A stretch of 64,000 nucleotides of DNA from Cupriavidus taiwanensis LMG 19424. GTDB taxonomy: Bacteria; Pseudomonadota; Gammaproteobacteria; Burkholderiales; Burkholderiaceae. The notes beneath the pieces were generated by a model, which did no database searches, had not been told where the DNA came from, and saw only the letters and a program-made list of their open reading frames with translations. The stretch is taken from positions 111,001 to 175,000 of the forward strand of contig NC_010530.1 of NCBI RefSeq assembly GCF_000069785.1, given 5' to 3'. Every line of letters begins with the position of its first letter. The stretch's first letter is position 1. Both the position numbers and the translations under genes were made by a program. Below are positions 33,786 to 42,161 of this stretch, one piece after another.

Positions 33786-34781
33786 ATGACCCACGGACGC
33801 CGCAACTTCCTCAAGCAATCCTCCGCACTGGCCGCCGGCCTTGCCGCGGGGCCGCTCGCCGGCCTGTCTTCGGCCGCGCAGGCCGCGGACTGGCCCAACC
33901 GCCCGATCCGCCTGGTGGTGCCGTACACCGCCGGCGGTTCGTCGGACATCATCGCGCGCCTGGTCAGCAAGCAGCTGGGCGAGGCATTGGGCCAGTCCGT
34001 GGTGGTGGACAACCGCCCCGGCGCCAACGGCAACGTCGGCGCGGCACTGGTCGCGCAGGCGACCGACAACCACACGCTGCTGCTGTGCGATATCGGCGCG
34101 CTGGCTATCAGCCCGTCGGTCTACACCAAGCTGACGTTCAATATCGCCAGGGACCTGAAGCCGGTGTCGATGCTGGCGTATTCGCCGCACCTGCTGGTGG
34201 TGCATCCGTCGGTCCAGGTGACCAGCGTGAAGGAACTGGTGGCGCTGTCACAGCGCAGCCAGCTCAATTTCGCCGTGACCGCCATCGGCAGCGCGCCGCA
34301 CCTGGCCGGCGTCGCGGTGGAGCAGGCCACCGGCGCCAAATGGCAATACGTGCCGTACAAGGGCGGCTCGCAGGCCATTGCCGACACCGTCGGCGGCAGC
34401 GCCCAGGTGCTGATGAACGGCATGCTCGCCACGCTGCCGCATGTGCAGTCGGGCAAGCTCAAGCTGATCGCGCAATCCAAGCGCACGCGCATGCCGCTGT
34501 TGCAGAACGTGCCGACCATCGCCGAGCAGGGCGTGCCGAACTTCGAATCGGGCACCTGGCAGGGCGTGATGGCCCCGGCCAGCATGCCCGACGCGATGGT
34601 GGCACGCATCAGCGCCGAACTGATCCGCATCATCCGCGCGCCGGACCTGCGCGCCCAGCTGGTGGCGCAGGGCGCCGAAGTGGTGACGATGACGCCGGGG
34701 GAAACCGGCAAGTTCTTCGTCGCCGAGCAAACGCGCTGGGCCGGGGTGGTGAAGCAGGCGGGGATCAAGCTGGAGGCTTGA
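33786..34781 (+). CDS. Bug-family solute-binding protein, Tat-exported (glucarate locus)
   Basis: This 331-residue protein starts at ATG 33786 behind CAGGAGACC. Unlike its neighbour it has a twin-arginine signal (GRRNFLKQSS, residues 4-13), which implies export in a folded state. The Bug fold follows: RPIRLVVPYTAGGSSDIIARLV, DNRPGANG and VPYKGGSQAIADTVGGSAQV. It may bind a different acid from the Sec-exported partner, or a metal-carboxylate complex. It is the last gene of the gudD transcript; a strong terminator follows at 34801. Confidence 0.93.
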   Translation: MTHGRRNFLKQSSALAAGLAAGPLAGLSSAAQAADWPNRPIRLVVPYTAGGSSDIIARLVSKQLGEALGQSVVVDNRPGANGNVGAALVAQATDNHTLLLCDIGALAISPSVYTKLTFNIARDLKPVSMLAYSPHLLVVHPSVQVTSVKELVALSQRSQLNFAVTAIGSAPHLAGVAVEQATGAKWQYVPYKGGSQAIADTVGGSAQVLMNGMLATLPHVQSGKLKLIAQSKRTRMPLLQNVPTIAEQGVPNFESGTWQGVMAPASMPDAMVARISAELIRIIRAPDLRAQLVAQGAEVVTMTPGETGKFFVAEQTRWAGVVKQAGIKLEA

Positions 34782-34800
34782 TGGGGTTTGCCGAAGGTAG

Positions 34801-34836
34801 AACGGCTCGCACGGGGAATGCGGGCCGTTTTTTTGT
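34801..34836 (+). terminator. Rho-independent terminator after the second Bug gene
   Basis: The stem AACGGCtCGCA / TGCGgGCCGTT with an 8-base loop is followed by T7. Confidence 0.85.
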
Positions 34837-34892
34837 TTCTCGGCCAGAATTGGCGTGGGTTTGCTCCCCTCTCGCGGCAGCGCGTGCAAAAA

Positions 34893-34918
34893 CGAAAAGC
34901 CCCGCACCAGGCGGGGCC
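34893..34918 (-). terminator. Rho-independent terminator of the dehydrogenase gene (minus strand)
   Basis: The stem GCCCCGC / GCGGGGC has a 5-base loop. On the minus strand it is followed by TTTT. It serves the leftward kdgD-dehydrogenase transcript. Confidence 0.7.
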
Positions 34919-34935
34919 CATCTGAGCAGCCCTCG

Positions 34936-36462
34936 TTATTTCCGCAGCGCCGCCGGCAGCAAAGCTTGCGGCAGGTTCTGGTAGCAGACCGGCCGCAGGA
35001 ACCGGTCGATCGCCGTAGCGCCCACCGAAGTCGAACGCACATCCGAAGTGGCCGGGAACGGCCCGCCATGCACCATCGCGTACGCCACCTCGACACCGGT
35101 GGGATAGCCGTTGCACAGCACGCGCCCGGCCTTGCGTTCCAGTACCGGCAGCAGGCGCTGCGCGGCGGCGTGGTCGGCGTCGTCGAGCTGCATCGTTGCG
35201 GTCAGCTGGCCTTCCAGCTGCCGCGCCACTGTCAGCATCTCCTCCATATCGCGGCACACCACCAGCACCGTCGACGGGCCGAAGACCTCGGCCTGCATGC
35301 GGTGGTCGGCCAGGAACTGCGCGGCGCTGGTTTCGAAGATCTCCGGCCGTGCCTGGTTTGCGCCGACGGGATCCGCGCCGTGGCCGATGCGCCGCAGTCC
35401 GGCAAGCGACGACAGCTGCGCCACGCCCTGCTCGTACGCGGCATGGATGCCGGGTGTCAGCATCGTTGCGGCCGGCTTGCCTTGCAGCGCGCCGAGCGCC
35501 GCCGCGCGGAACTTGTCCAGGGCAGGGCCTTCGATGCCGATCACCAGTCCGGGATTGGTGCAGAACTGGCCGACGCCGAGCACCAGCGAATCGACCAGCT
35601 GGCGGCCGATCTCCGCGCCGCGCGCGTCGAGCGCGGCGGGCAGCAGGAACACCGGGTTGATGCTACTCATCTCGGCGTACACCGGGATCGGTTGCGGGCG
35701 CGCGTTGGCGGCGCGCATCAGCGCCATGCCGCCGGCGCGCGAGCCGGTAAAGCCTACCGCCTGGATCGCCGGATGCGACACCAGCGCCGTGCCGATGGCA
35801 TTGCCCGCGCCCACCAGCAGCGAGAACACGCCCTCGGGCAGGCCGGCGTCCCGCACCGCTTGCTGGATCGCGCGCCCGACCAGTTCGGAGGTGCCCAGGT
35901 GCGCCGGGTGCGCCTTGACCACCACCGGGCAGCCCGCGGCCAGCGCCGCGGCGGTGTCGCCGCCGGCCACGGAGAAGGCCAGCGGGAAGTTGCTGGCGCC
36001 GAACACGGCAACCGGGCCGATGGCGATCCGCTGCATGCGCAAGTCCGGACGCGGCGGGTTGCGCTCGGGCAGCGCGGGCTCGAAGGTGGCTTGCTGCCAG
36101 CGGCCCTCGCGCAGCACGGTGGCGAACAGGCGCAGCTGGCCGGCGGTGCGGCCGCGCTCGCCCTGCAGGCGCGCGATGGGCAGCGCGCTTTCGAGGTGGG
36201 CACGCTCGATCAGCGTGTCGCCCAGTGCCTCGATGCCCGCGGCGATGGCCTCGAGGAAGGCCGCGCGCTGTTCGGGCGTGGTGTTGCGGTAAGTGTCGAA
36301 GGCGGCTTCGGCCAGCGCGCAGGCGCGCTCGACCTCGGCTTCGCCGCCGCCGTGGAAGTCAGGGCCGATGGCTTGGCCGGTGGCGGGATTGATCGCCTGC
36401 AGCGTCGCTTCGGTGCCGCGCACGGCTTGCGCGCCGATCAGCATGTCGCCGGTGATTTGCAT
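34936..36462 (-). CDS. 2,5-dioxovalerate (alpha-ketoglutarate semialdehyde) dehydrogenase
   Basis: This 508-residue protein starts at ATG 36462 ([10 protein letters not shown]) with AAGGA upstream. It has the aldehyde dehydrogenase catalytic set: Asn 158 (ASNFPLAF), Glu 264 ([11 protein letters not shown]) and Cys 301 (GQFCTNPG). Both the [23 protein letters not shown] segment abbreviated here as ASNFPLAF and the [10 protein letters not shown] segment are typical of the ketoglutaric-semialdehyde branch. It oxidises 2,5-dioxovalerate to 2-oxoglutarate with NAD(P)+, the last step of the glucarate route. It lies 115 bases downstream of kdgD on the same strand. Confidence 0.9.
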   Translation of the reverse strand: MQITGDMLIGAQAVRGTEATLQAINPATGQAIGPDFHGGGEAEVERACALAEAAFDTYRNTTPEQRAAFLEAIAAGIEALGDTLIERAHLESALPIARLQGERGRTAGQLRLFATVLREGRWQQATFEPALPERNPPRPDLRMQRIAIGPVAVFGASNFPLAFSVAGGDTAAALAAGCPVVVKAHPAHLGTSELVGRAIQQAVRDAGLPEGVFSLLVGAGNAIGTALVSHPAIQAVGFTGSRAGGMALMRAANARPQPIPVYAEMSSINPVFLLPAALDARGAEIGRQLVDSLVLGVGQFCTNPGLVIGIEGPALDKFRAAALGALQGKPAATMLTPGIHAAYEQGVAQLSSLAGLRRIGHGADPVGANQARPEIFETSAAQFLADHRMQAEVFGPSTVLVVCRDMEEMLTVARQLEGQLTATMQLDDADHAAAQRLLPVLERKAGRVLCNGYPTGVEVAYAMVHGGPFPATSDVRSTSVGATAIDRFLRPVCYQNLPQALLPAALRK

Positions 36463-36577
36463 GGAAGGAATCCTTGTCAGCGTTTGGAACGGGGAAACCG
36501 GCCGGAGGGCATGCGCCCCGCGGCCGGCTCTTCGGAATGCCATGCGGGCACGGCTGGGCGGCCGCCCGCGTGCCGGG

Positions 36578-37492
36578 TTATTGCGGGCCGAGCTTGTTGA
36601 TCAGCGCGCCCAGCATCTCCATTTCCTCGCCGGTCAGGTCCGTCAGGGGCGCGCGCACGGGACCGCCGTCGCGGCCCACCAGGCGTGCACCCGCCTTGAC
36701 GATGCTGACCGCATAGCCGGCCTTGCGGTTGCGGATGGCGAGGTAGGGCAGGAAGAAGTCGTCGATCAGGCGGCCCACGGTGTCGTGGTCATCCGCGGCG
36801 ATGGCGCGGTAGAAGTCCATCGCCGTCTTCGGGATGAAGTTGAATACCGCCGACGAATACACCGGCACGCCCAGCGCCTTGTAGGCCGCGGCATAGACCT
36901 CGGCGGTGGGCAGGCCGCCCAGGTAGGAGAAGCGGTCGCCCAGCTTGCGGCGGATGCTGACCATGGCCTCGATGTCGCCCACGCCATCCTTGAAGCCGAT
37001 CAGGTTGGGGCAGCGCCCCGCCAGGCGGGCCAGCTGGTCGGCGTTGAGCTTCGAGTTGGCGCGGTTGTAGACGATCACCCCGATATCGACCGCCTTGCAG
37101 ACTTCTTCCACGTGGGCGGCAATGCCGTCCTGGCTGGCTTCGGTCAGGTAGTGCGGCAGCAGCAGCACGCCGGCGGCGCCCAGGCGCTGGGCTTCCTGCG
37201 CATAGGCGATGGCGGTGCGGGTGGGTCCGCCGGCACCGGCCAGGATCGGCACCTTGCCGGCGCAGGTACGCACGGCAGTGTCGACCACGGCCGAGTAATC
37301 CTGCGGCGTCAGCGAGAAGAACTCGCCCGTGCCGCCGGCCGCGAACAGCGCGGTGGCGCCGTAGGGGGCCAGCCACTCGAGGCGGGCGGCGTAGGACTTC
37401 GGCGCGAAGTCGCCCTGGGCGTCGAAGTCGGTGATGGGGAAGGACAGCAGGCCTTCGGAGACGATTTGCTTGAGTTCGTTGGGTGCGAGCAT
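36578..37492 (-). CDS. kdgD: 5-dehydro-4-deoxyglucarate dehydratase
   Basis: This 304-residue protein starts at ATG 37492 ([11 protein letters not shown]); a longer frame would include the operator. It is a DapA/NAL-superfamily TIM barrel with [13 protein letters not shown], Tyr 142 (VIVYNRAN) and the Schiff-base Lys 168 ([10 protein letters not shown]). The FFSL and YNRAN variants mark the KdgD branch rather than DapA. It converts 5-keto-4-deoxyglucarate to 2,5-dioxovalerate, CO2 and water. Operator copy 3 overlaps its promoter, so it is co-regulated with gudD. Confidence 0.93.
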   Translation of the reverse strand: MLAPNELKQIVSEGLLSFPITDFDAQGDFAPKSYAARLEWLAPYGATALFAAGGTGEFFSLTPQDYSAVVDTAVRTCAGKVPILAGAGGPTRTAIAYAQEAQRLGAAGVLLLPHYLTEASQDGIAAHVEEVCKAVDIGVIVYNRANSKLNADQLARLAGRCPNLIGFKDGVGDIEAMVSIRRKLGDRFSYLGGLPTAEVYAAAYKALGVPVYSSAVFNFIPKTAMDFYRAIAADDHDTVGRLIDDFFLPYLAIRNRKAGYAVSIVKAGARLVGRDGGPVRAPLTDLTGEEMEMLGALINKLGPQ

Positions 37493-37564
37493 TGCGGCGA
37501 TCCAGGGCGGGCCGATGGCCCGGGGTGGCAAAAACGGCTGACCACAGCGTGACGAGTCAGTCGA

Positions 37565-37603
37565 GTTATCAGTCATCGTACGACAATGGGATGATGAAGG
37601 CAA
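37565..37603 (-). promoter_or_regulatory. kdgD promoter overlapped by operator copy 3
   Basis: On the minus strand TTGCCT (37598-37603), a 17-base spacer and TACGAT (37575-37580). The operator core GTCATCGTAcGAC (37572-37584), preceded by GTTATC (37565-37570), covers the -10 element. Confidence 0.7.
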
Positions 37604-37702
37604 TAGACCAGCGACGTACCTCGGGTTAACCGGGAGCGGTACAAGGGCCTCCATGGGCGGTAACCCCGTTCGGCCAAGGCATCAAAACCTACCCTCATTG
37701 CC

Positions 37703-37752
37703 GCGCAGGCGGGAATCCAGCGTCTTCAAAGTCACTGGGTTCCCGCCTGCGC
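37703..37752. repeat. REP-like intergenic palindrome
   Basis: GCGCAGGCGGGAATCCAG (37703-37720) pairs with CTGGGTTCCCGCCTGCGC (37735-37752), one mismatch apart. This is the layout of dispersed intergenic palindromes in Betaproteobacteria. Confidence 0.75.
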
Positions 37753-37909
37753 GGGAACGACAGGCGTGGAGTAGTCAATGTTGTCTGACAACGTAAGTCA
37801 CTGGCCGCATGACCCACTCAGTCAATTTGAATCGACCATGCAAAGCTTCCGCGCCACGGCGAACCGGCGGCTGGCACACTGGCGTCCTGAACCAATGGGG
37901 GAGAGCGCG

Positions 37910-38890
37910 GTGGGAGAGTTACAGGCCTTGCTGGAAAACCACGGGCTGATGCTGGTGTTCCTGAACGTACTGGTCGAGCAGGCCGGCCTGCCGGTGCCGG
38001 CCTATCCGATGCTGTTCGTCGCCGGCGCCCTGGGGGTGCAGGAAACCGGGCCGTCGATCGGCGCGGTGCTGGCCGCGGTCATCGCGGCCTGCGTGATTGC
38101 CGACACCGGCTGGTACTTTGCCGGGCGCCGGCTGGGGCAGCCGATGCTGCGCACCATCTGCAAGGTATCGATCTCGCCCGATTCCTGCATCCGCCAGACC
38201 CAGTCGCTGTACCTGCGCGTGGGGCCGCGCTCGCTGGTGGTCGCCAAGCTGCTGCCCGGTGCCGGCGCGCTGTCGACCGCAATGGCCGGCATGACGGGCA
38301 CGCCGCTGCCGGTATTCCTCTTCTACGACGCGATCGGCGCGCTGGTGTGGGCCGGCAGCGGCCTGCTGATCGGCGTGGTGTTCAGCGACTTTATCGATGC
38401 CATCCTGGAGGGCTTCAGCACCTATGGCCATATGGCCGTGGTGGCGGTGGTGGGGGCGTTCCTGCTGTTCCTGGCGTGGCGCTCGTGGCGCCGTTTCCGG
38501 CTGCTGCGCATCACCCGGCGCGTGCCCCGCATGAGCGTCGATGAACTGGAGTCGCGCCGGCTGGCCGGCACGCTGCCGGTGGTGATCGACGTGCGCGCGC
38601 ATGGCGACCTGCCGATGGAGCGCATCCCCGGCTCGATGGTGCTCGACATGCAGGGCGCGCTCGACAGCCTCGACGCGCTGGGCGTGGCGCCGGCCGAGGC
38701 CGACATCGTGGTCTATTGCGCGTGTCCGAACGAGATGTCAGCGGCGCTGCTGGCCGAACGCCTGCGTTTGGCCGGCTATGCCAGGACCTGGGCGCTGGCC
38801 GGCGGCTTCGACGAATGGAAGCGGCGGCACGGCGCCACCGTGCCGCCCGCCGTCACCCATCCCGGACCGGGCCAGGCGACGGCACGCTGA
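37910..38890 (+). CDS. DedA-family membrane protein fused to a rhodanese domain
   Basis: This protein is about 326 residues from GTG 37910, which has GGGGAG just upstream; ATG 37895 and earlier starts are possible. Residues 1-200 form a DedA (SNARE-associated) domain with several helices, EQAGLPVPAYPMLFVAGAL, and the FAGRRLG and AKLLPGAGALS motifs. Residues 215-310 form a rhodanese domain with IDVRAHGDLPMERIPGS and an active-site Cys in VVYCACPNEMSAA. DedA proteins are lipid scramblases or flippases; the rhodanese part faces the cytoplasm and may transfer or sense sulfur. Similar fusions occur in Burkholderiales; the role is unknown. Confidence 0.85.
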   Translation: MGELQALLENHGLMLVFLNVLVEQAGLPVPAYPMLFVAGALGVQETGPSIGAVLAAVIAACVIADTGWYFAGRRLGQPMLRTICKVSISPDSCIRQTQSLYLRVGPRSLVVAKLLPGAGALSTAMAGMTGTPLPVFLFYDAIGALVWAGSGLLIGVVFSDFIDAILEGFSTYGHMAVVAVVGAFLLFLAWRSWRRFRLLRITRRVPRMSVDELESRRLAGTLPVVIDVRAHGDLPMERIPGSMVLDMQGALDSLDALGVAPAEADIVVYCACPNEMSAALLAERLRLAGYARTWALAGGFDEWKRRHGATVPPAVTHPGPGQATAR

Positions 38891-38900
38891 GCCCCAAGCC

Positions 38901-39857
38901 TCAGCGCTTGCCGGCGGTCTGGAACACCGACAGGTCCGGGTAGGCGGCGCGGATCTTTTCCCACTCGGCGGCATGGAAGAACTGGCACTTGCCGGCGCCA
39001 AAGCGCTTGGACACTTCCACGCAGAAGCGTACCGCTTCGGCGATGTCGACCTCGTGGTTGGCCGAGGTCGCGCTGCCCGACACCACCGACTGCGCCGTCA
39101 CCGCGACGCCCACCACCGGGGCCCGCGTGGCCACGTGCGGCTGCATGATGCTGTTGAAGTGATAGAGGCCGTTGTGGTACGGCGTGATGTCCTGCAGCGA
39201 GATCGGGAAGGTCACCGCCGGGCAGCCGGTGGTCGATTCCATGGTCGCCACCAGGTCCGGCGCGACGCGCAGGATATAGCCCTGCATCGCCGTCGGCGAG
39301 ATCGCAAAGCCGCGATGCTTGACGATGCTGTTGCCCTTGGACGCATCGATCGACAGGATCGCGTCCATTTCCGGCAGCACCTGGTAGTCGTTCATGGTGT
39401 CGGAAGACACCGGCATGCCCATGAACGGCACCGGATCGTGCGGCACCATCGAGACATTGGTCGACAGGTGGGTGGTCACGATCACGTCGCCCGGCACGTG
39501 GTCGCCGCGCGCCTTCATCTGCGCCAGCTTGAGCGCCACCGCCAGGCAGCCGATCGGACCATCGGCATCGGACACCAGCCCGACCAGTTCCGGACGCGCG
39601 CCGATGGCGCCATTGCGGCCGATCACGCCCAGCGTCGGCGCCTTGCCGCCGCCACGCTTGCCGGCGCTGCCCGGGATCACGATGGTGATGAAGTCGGTGG
39701 TATTGGCCGCGTCTTCGGGCGGCGCGTTGCGGACCGTGGTGACTTGCACCGACACGCCGGCGTCGGAGTACGGCGCGAACAGTTCGCTGACGACCGCGCC
39801 GTTGGCGTGCGGGCTGTCCAGGGCTTCGTGAATGACCAGCGTCTGCTGCAGGGCCAT
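38901..39857 (-). CDS. DUF1177 protein of the peptide-use cluster
   Basis: This 318-residue protein starts at ATG 39857 with GGAG upstream. It carries the DUF1177 signature: ITIVIPGSAGKRGGG, GVIGRNGAIGARPE, VTTHLSTNVSMVPHDPVPFMG and MESTTGCPAVTFPISLQDITPYHNG. Cys and His/Asp residues within these loops suggest a hydrolytic or metal-dependent enzyme, but no reaction is established. It is cytoplasmic (no signal). It is the last gene of a leftward series with porin, PepE, aminotransferase and OPT transporter, which points to metabolism of a peptide-like compound. Confidence 0.85.
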   Translation of the reverse strand: MALQQTLVIHEALDSPHANGAVVSELFAPYSDAGVSVQVTTVRNAPPEDAANTTDFITIVIPGSAGKRGGGKAPTLGVIGRNGAIGARPELVGLVSDADGPIGCLAVALKLAQMKARGDHVPGDVIVTTHLSTNVSMVPHDPVPFMGMPVSSDTMNDYQVLPEMDAILSIDASKGNSIVKHRGFAISPTAMQGYILRVAPDLVATMESTTGCPAVTFPISLQDITPYHNGLYHFNSIMQPHVATRAPVVGVAVTAQSVVSGSATSANHEVDIAEAVRFCVEVSKRFGAGKCQFFHAAEWEKIRAAYPDLSVFQTAGKR

Positions 39858-39915
39858 GGCTTTCTCCAAAGTTTGCCCCGGCCGCGCGGCGCGGGCGGGG
39901 CGTTCTACAAATCGG

Positions 39916-41076
39916 TCAGAACTGGTGGCGCAGGCCGACCATCACCGTGGTCTGCGTGTCGCGCCCGTCCAGCGGCGTGCCGCTGCCGCCGGTCCAGCTG
40001 GTGGTGTTGTTGCCGAACAGGCCCGACCAGTCGCCGTGGACGCGGTCGTAGGCCAGCGCCAGGTAGGCGTCGGTGCGCTTGCTGAAGGCGTAGTCGGCCA
40101 CCGCATAGGCGGTGGTGCGGTTGCCGCTGAAGCTGTCGGCGCGGGTGCGGTTGTGCATCACGCTGCCAATCAGGGTGACATTGCCGGTCACCGCGTAGCT
40201 GGCACCCAGCGTGAAGAAGTCATCGTGCCGGCTGCTGCCGAACACCGAGCTGATCGCCGCACGGTTGGTCGGCGTGGCCGCGGTCGACATGCTGGTGATG
40301 GTGGCCGTGTCGGTGCCGCCCTTCGACGCGTCGAAGCCAGCGTCGCGGTCGCTGTGGATGTAGTTGGCAAACAGGCTGGCGCGGCCCACCGAGGCCTTCA
40401 GGCCCGCCAGATAGATGTTGGCGTTGCGGCTCTGGCTGTCGCGGGTCTGCTGGAAGTCGCCGACCGCGGTGATCGGCCCGGCCGCGTACCTGGCGCCGAA
40501 CGACATCGACGACATCGCGCGGGTGTTGCCCGCGGTCTCGCCGAGCGCGTATTCGGCGATCAGCGACACCGGGCCGAAATTGCCGGTATAGCTGACGGCG
40601 TTGTCGTAGCGCTGGCCGGTCAGGTAGACCATCCATGCATTGGACGGCGCCGCGCCCACGCCGAGCGGATCGACGTAGTACAGCATGGTGTTGGCGGTGG
40701 TGTACTGCCGGCCCAGCGCCAGCTCGCCCCACTGATTGCCGATCTTCACGTACGCCTGGCGGCCGAACAGCTGGCCTTGCTGGTCGAGCCGGCCGGTGTC
40801 GGCCAGCAGCCCGTTCTCCAGCACGAAGCCGGCCTTCACGCCGCCGCCCAGGTCCTCGACCCCCTTCAGGCCGAAGCGGCTGCCAGACAGGAAGCCTTCG
40901 CCGCCCTGCTGCAGGCCGATCTGGGCGTCGCCGGCGGGGTTTGAGTTGGTCTGGTATGTCAGCGCGGTATCGATGACGCCGTACAGCGTGACGCCGGATT
41001 GCGCCATGGTGGTGGCGGGCAGGGCCAGCAGCGCTGGAAGTGCCAGGCGCATGGCACGGCGAAGGGTTGGGCTCAT
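39916..41076 (-). CDS. Gram-negative trimeric porin of the peptide-use cluster
   Basis: This 386-residue protein starts at ATG 41076 behind GGAGGAG. A signal peptide (MSPTLRRAMRLALPALLAL, cleavage near TMA-QSG) precedes SGVTLYGVIDTALTY and a beta-barrel ending in GLRHQF with terminal Phe. It keeps GSRFGLKGVEDLGGG, a porin-family landmark. It is a different paralog from the porin at 4528 (about a third longer in the middle loops). It lies between the PepE and DUF1177 genes and should let a peptide or similar solute cross the outer membrane. Confidence 0.92.
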   Translation of the reverse strand: MSPTLRRAMRLALPALLALPATTMAQSGVTLYGVIDTALTYQTNSNPAGDAQIGLQQGGEGFLSGSRFGLKGVEDLGGGVKAGFVLENGLLADTGRLDQQGQLFGRQAYVKIGNQWGELALGRQYTTANTMLYYVDPLGVGAAPSNAWMVYLTGQRYDNAVSYTGNFGPVSLIAEYALGETAGNTRAMSSMSFGARYAAGPITAVGDFQQTRDSQSRNANIYLAGLKASVGRASLFANYIHSDRDAGFDASKGGTDTATITSMSTAATPTNRAAISSVFGSSRHDDFFTLGASYAVTGNVTLIGSVMHNRTRADSFSGNRTTAYAVADYAFSKRTDAYLALAYDRVHGDWSGLFGNNTTSWTGGSGTPLDGRDTQTTVMVGLRHQF

Positions 41077-41217
41077 TTTGTTTTCTCCTCCAGAAGGCAA
41101 AAGGCGGCCGCGCGGGCGGCGCAACGCGGCCCGCGGGGCTGGTGTTGTTTGTATTGGTTGTGGCCGGGTGGGCCTTGAAATGGCTAGTGGCTAGTCACGC
41201 ATGCATTCCGCTGGTTC

Positions 41218-41342
41218 GCTCCCCTCTCCCGCTTGCGGGAGAGGGGTTGGGGGAGAGGGCAGGCGCATGCAGTTGCGGTGACGCTTCACTTCGTGGCAAC
41301 GCTGCCCTCTCCCCCGCCCCTCTCCCAGAGGGAGAGGGGAGA
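41218..41342. repeat. Intergenic CT/GA-rich hairpin repeats
   Basis: Two hairpins, CCCTCTCCCGC / GCGGGAGAGGG (about 41221-41246) and CCCCTCTCCC / GGGAGAGGGG (about 41317-41340), with related CT-rich arms between. This is a dispersed-repeat class in many GC-rich Proteobacteria. It sits between the porin and PepE genes. Confidence 0.7.
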
Positions 41343-41375
41343 CAACCGTTTGTGCTTCGGCGTTTAACGCGTTGC

Positions 41376-42131
41376 TCAAACGGCAAAGCCCGGCCAGTCC
41401 TGCATGCCCGCCGGCCCGGTGATCTGCGACAGTGCGAACGCCTCGCCCTCGCGAATCGTCTCGACCTGCCCTTCCGCCGGGAACCACAGCGCATGGCGCT
41501 CGCCCAGCACGGTTCCGGTGGTGCCATCGGAATACAACGCCGAGCCTTCCGGCAGCGCGAACACCTGTTCCGGCGCGTTGATGTGCAGGAACTCCGCCAG
41601 CCGCTCTTCGCGGCTTTCGCCGTTGTGCCCCGCGGGCTTGCCGCTGATGAAGTGCGGATTGATCTGGAACGGCACCAGGCCCAGCGCGCGCAGCGACGGC
41701 GGCTGCACGATCGGCATGTCGTTGGTGGTGCGGATGGTCGGGCAGGCGACGTTGCTGCCGGCGCTCCAGCCCACGTACGGCGTGCCCGCACGCACCTTCG
41801 TGCGGATCGCGTCGACGATACCGGCGTCGTACAGGCGCTTGAGCAGCGCGAAGGTGTTGCCGCCGCCGACCGCGATGGCGTCGGCCTGCTGCACGGCGCG
41901 CAGCGGATCGGCGCTGTGATGGATCGATTGCAGCGCGTAGCCCAGCTTCTCGAACACAGGCCTGACCATGCCCTCGTAGGTGTCGAAGCTGAAGGTCACG
42001 CCGGCGAACGGCACGAACAGCACCTTGCGCGGCTCGTGCCTGAGCAGCGTGTGGATCTGCTCGCCGGCGTGCTCGAGGTAGCCGAGGTTGTCCTTGCGCG
42101 AGCTGCTCATCAGAAGGATGCGTTGGGTCAT
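41376..42131 (-). CDS. pepE: Dipeptidase E (peptidase family S51)
   Basis: This 251-residue protein matches the aspartyl dipeptidase PepE: Ser 123 (VGWSAGSNVACPT), Asp 138 (TTNDMPI) and His 160 (FQINPHFIS) at the spacing of the E. coli Ser-Asp-His triad, plus the GGGNTFALL loop (89-97). It hydrolyses dipeptides with N-terminal Asp. No signal peptide is present, so the dipeptide must be imported, probably by the OPT transporter encoded two genes upstream. Residues after about 200 are family-typical. Confidence 0.93.
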   Translation of the reverse strand: MTQRILLMSSSRKDNLGYLEHAGEQIHTLLRHEPRKVLFVPFAGVTFSFDTYEGMVRPVFEKLGYALQSIHHSADPLRAVQQADAIAVGGGNTFALLKRLYDAGIVDAIRTKVRAGTPYVGWSAGSNVACPTIRTTNDMPIVQPPSLRALGLVPFQINPHFISGKPAGHNGESREERLAEFLHINAPEQVFALPEGSALYSDGTTGTVLGERHALWFPAEGQVETIREGEAFALSQITGPAGMQDWPGFAV

Positions 42132-42161
42132 GTCTTGCTTTCCGTCGGTTCAGGTGTGGGG

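Larger units (their letters stand above)
37493..37909. other. Intergenic region between kdgD and dedA
   Basis: This 417-base region carries operator copy 3 and the kdgD promoter (37565-37603), a REP-like hairpin (37703-37752) and a TTGTCTGACAA palindrome near 37780. The start of the dedA-type gene is uncertain within the last 130 bases. No other gene was seen. Confidence 0.6.

Noticed and set aside
34855..36600. Plus-strand open frame of 581 codons opposite the aldehyde dehydrogenase
   Set aside because: Antisense to a gene with complete catalytic residues; no family match.
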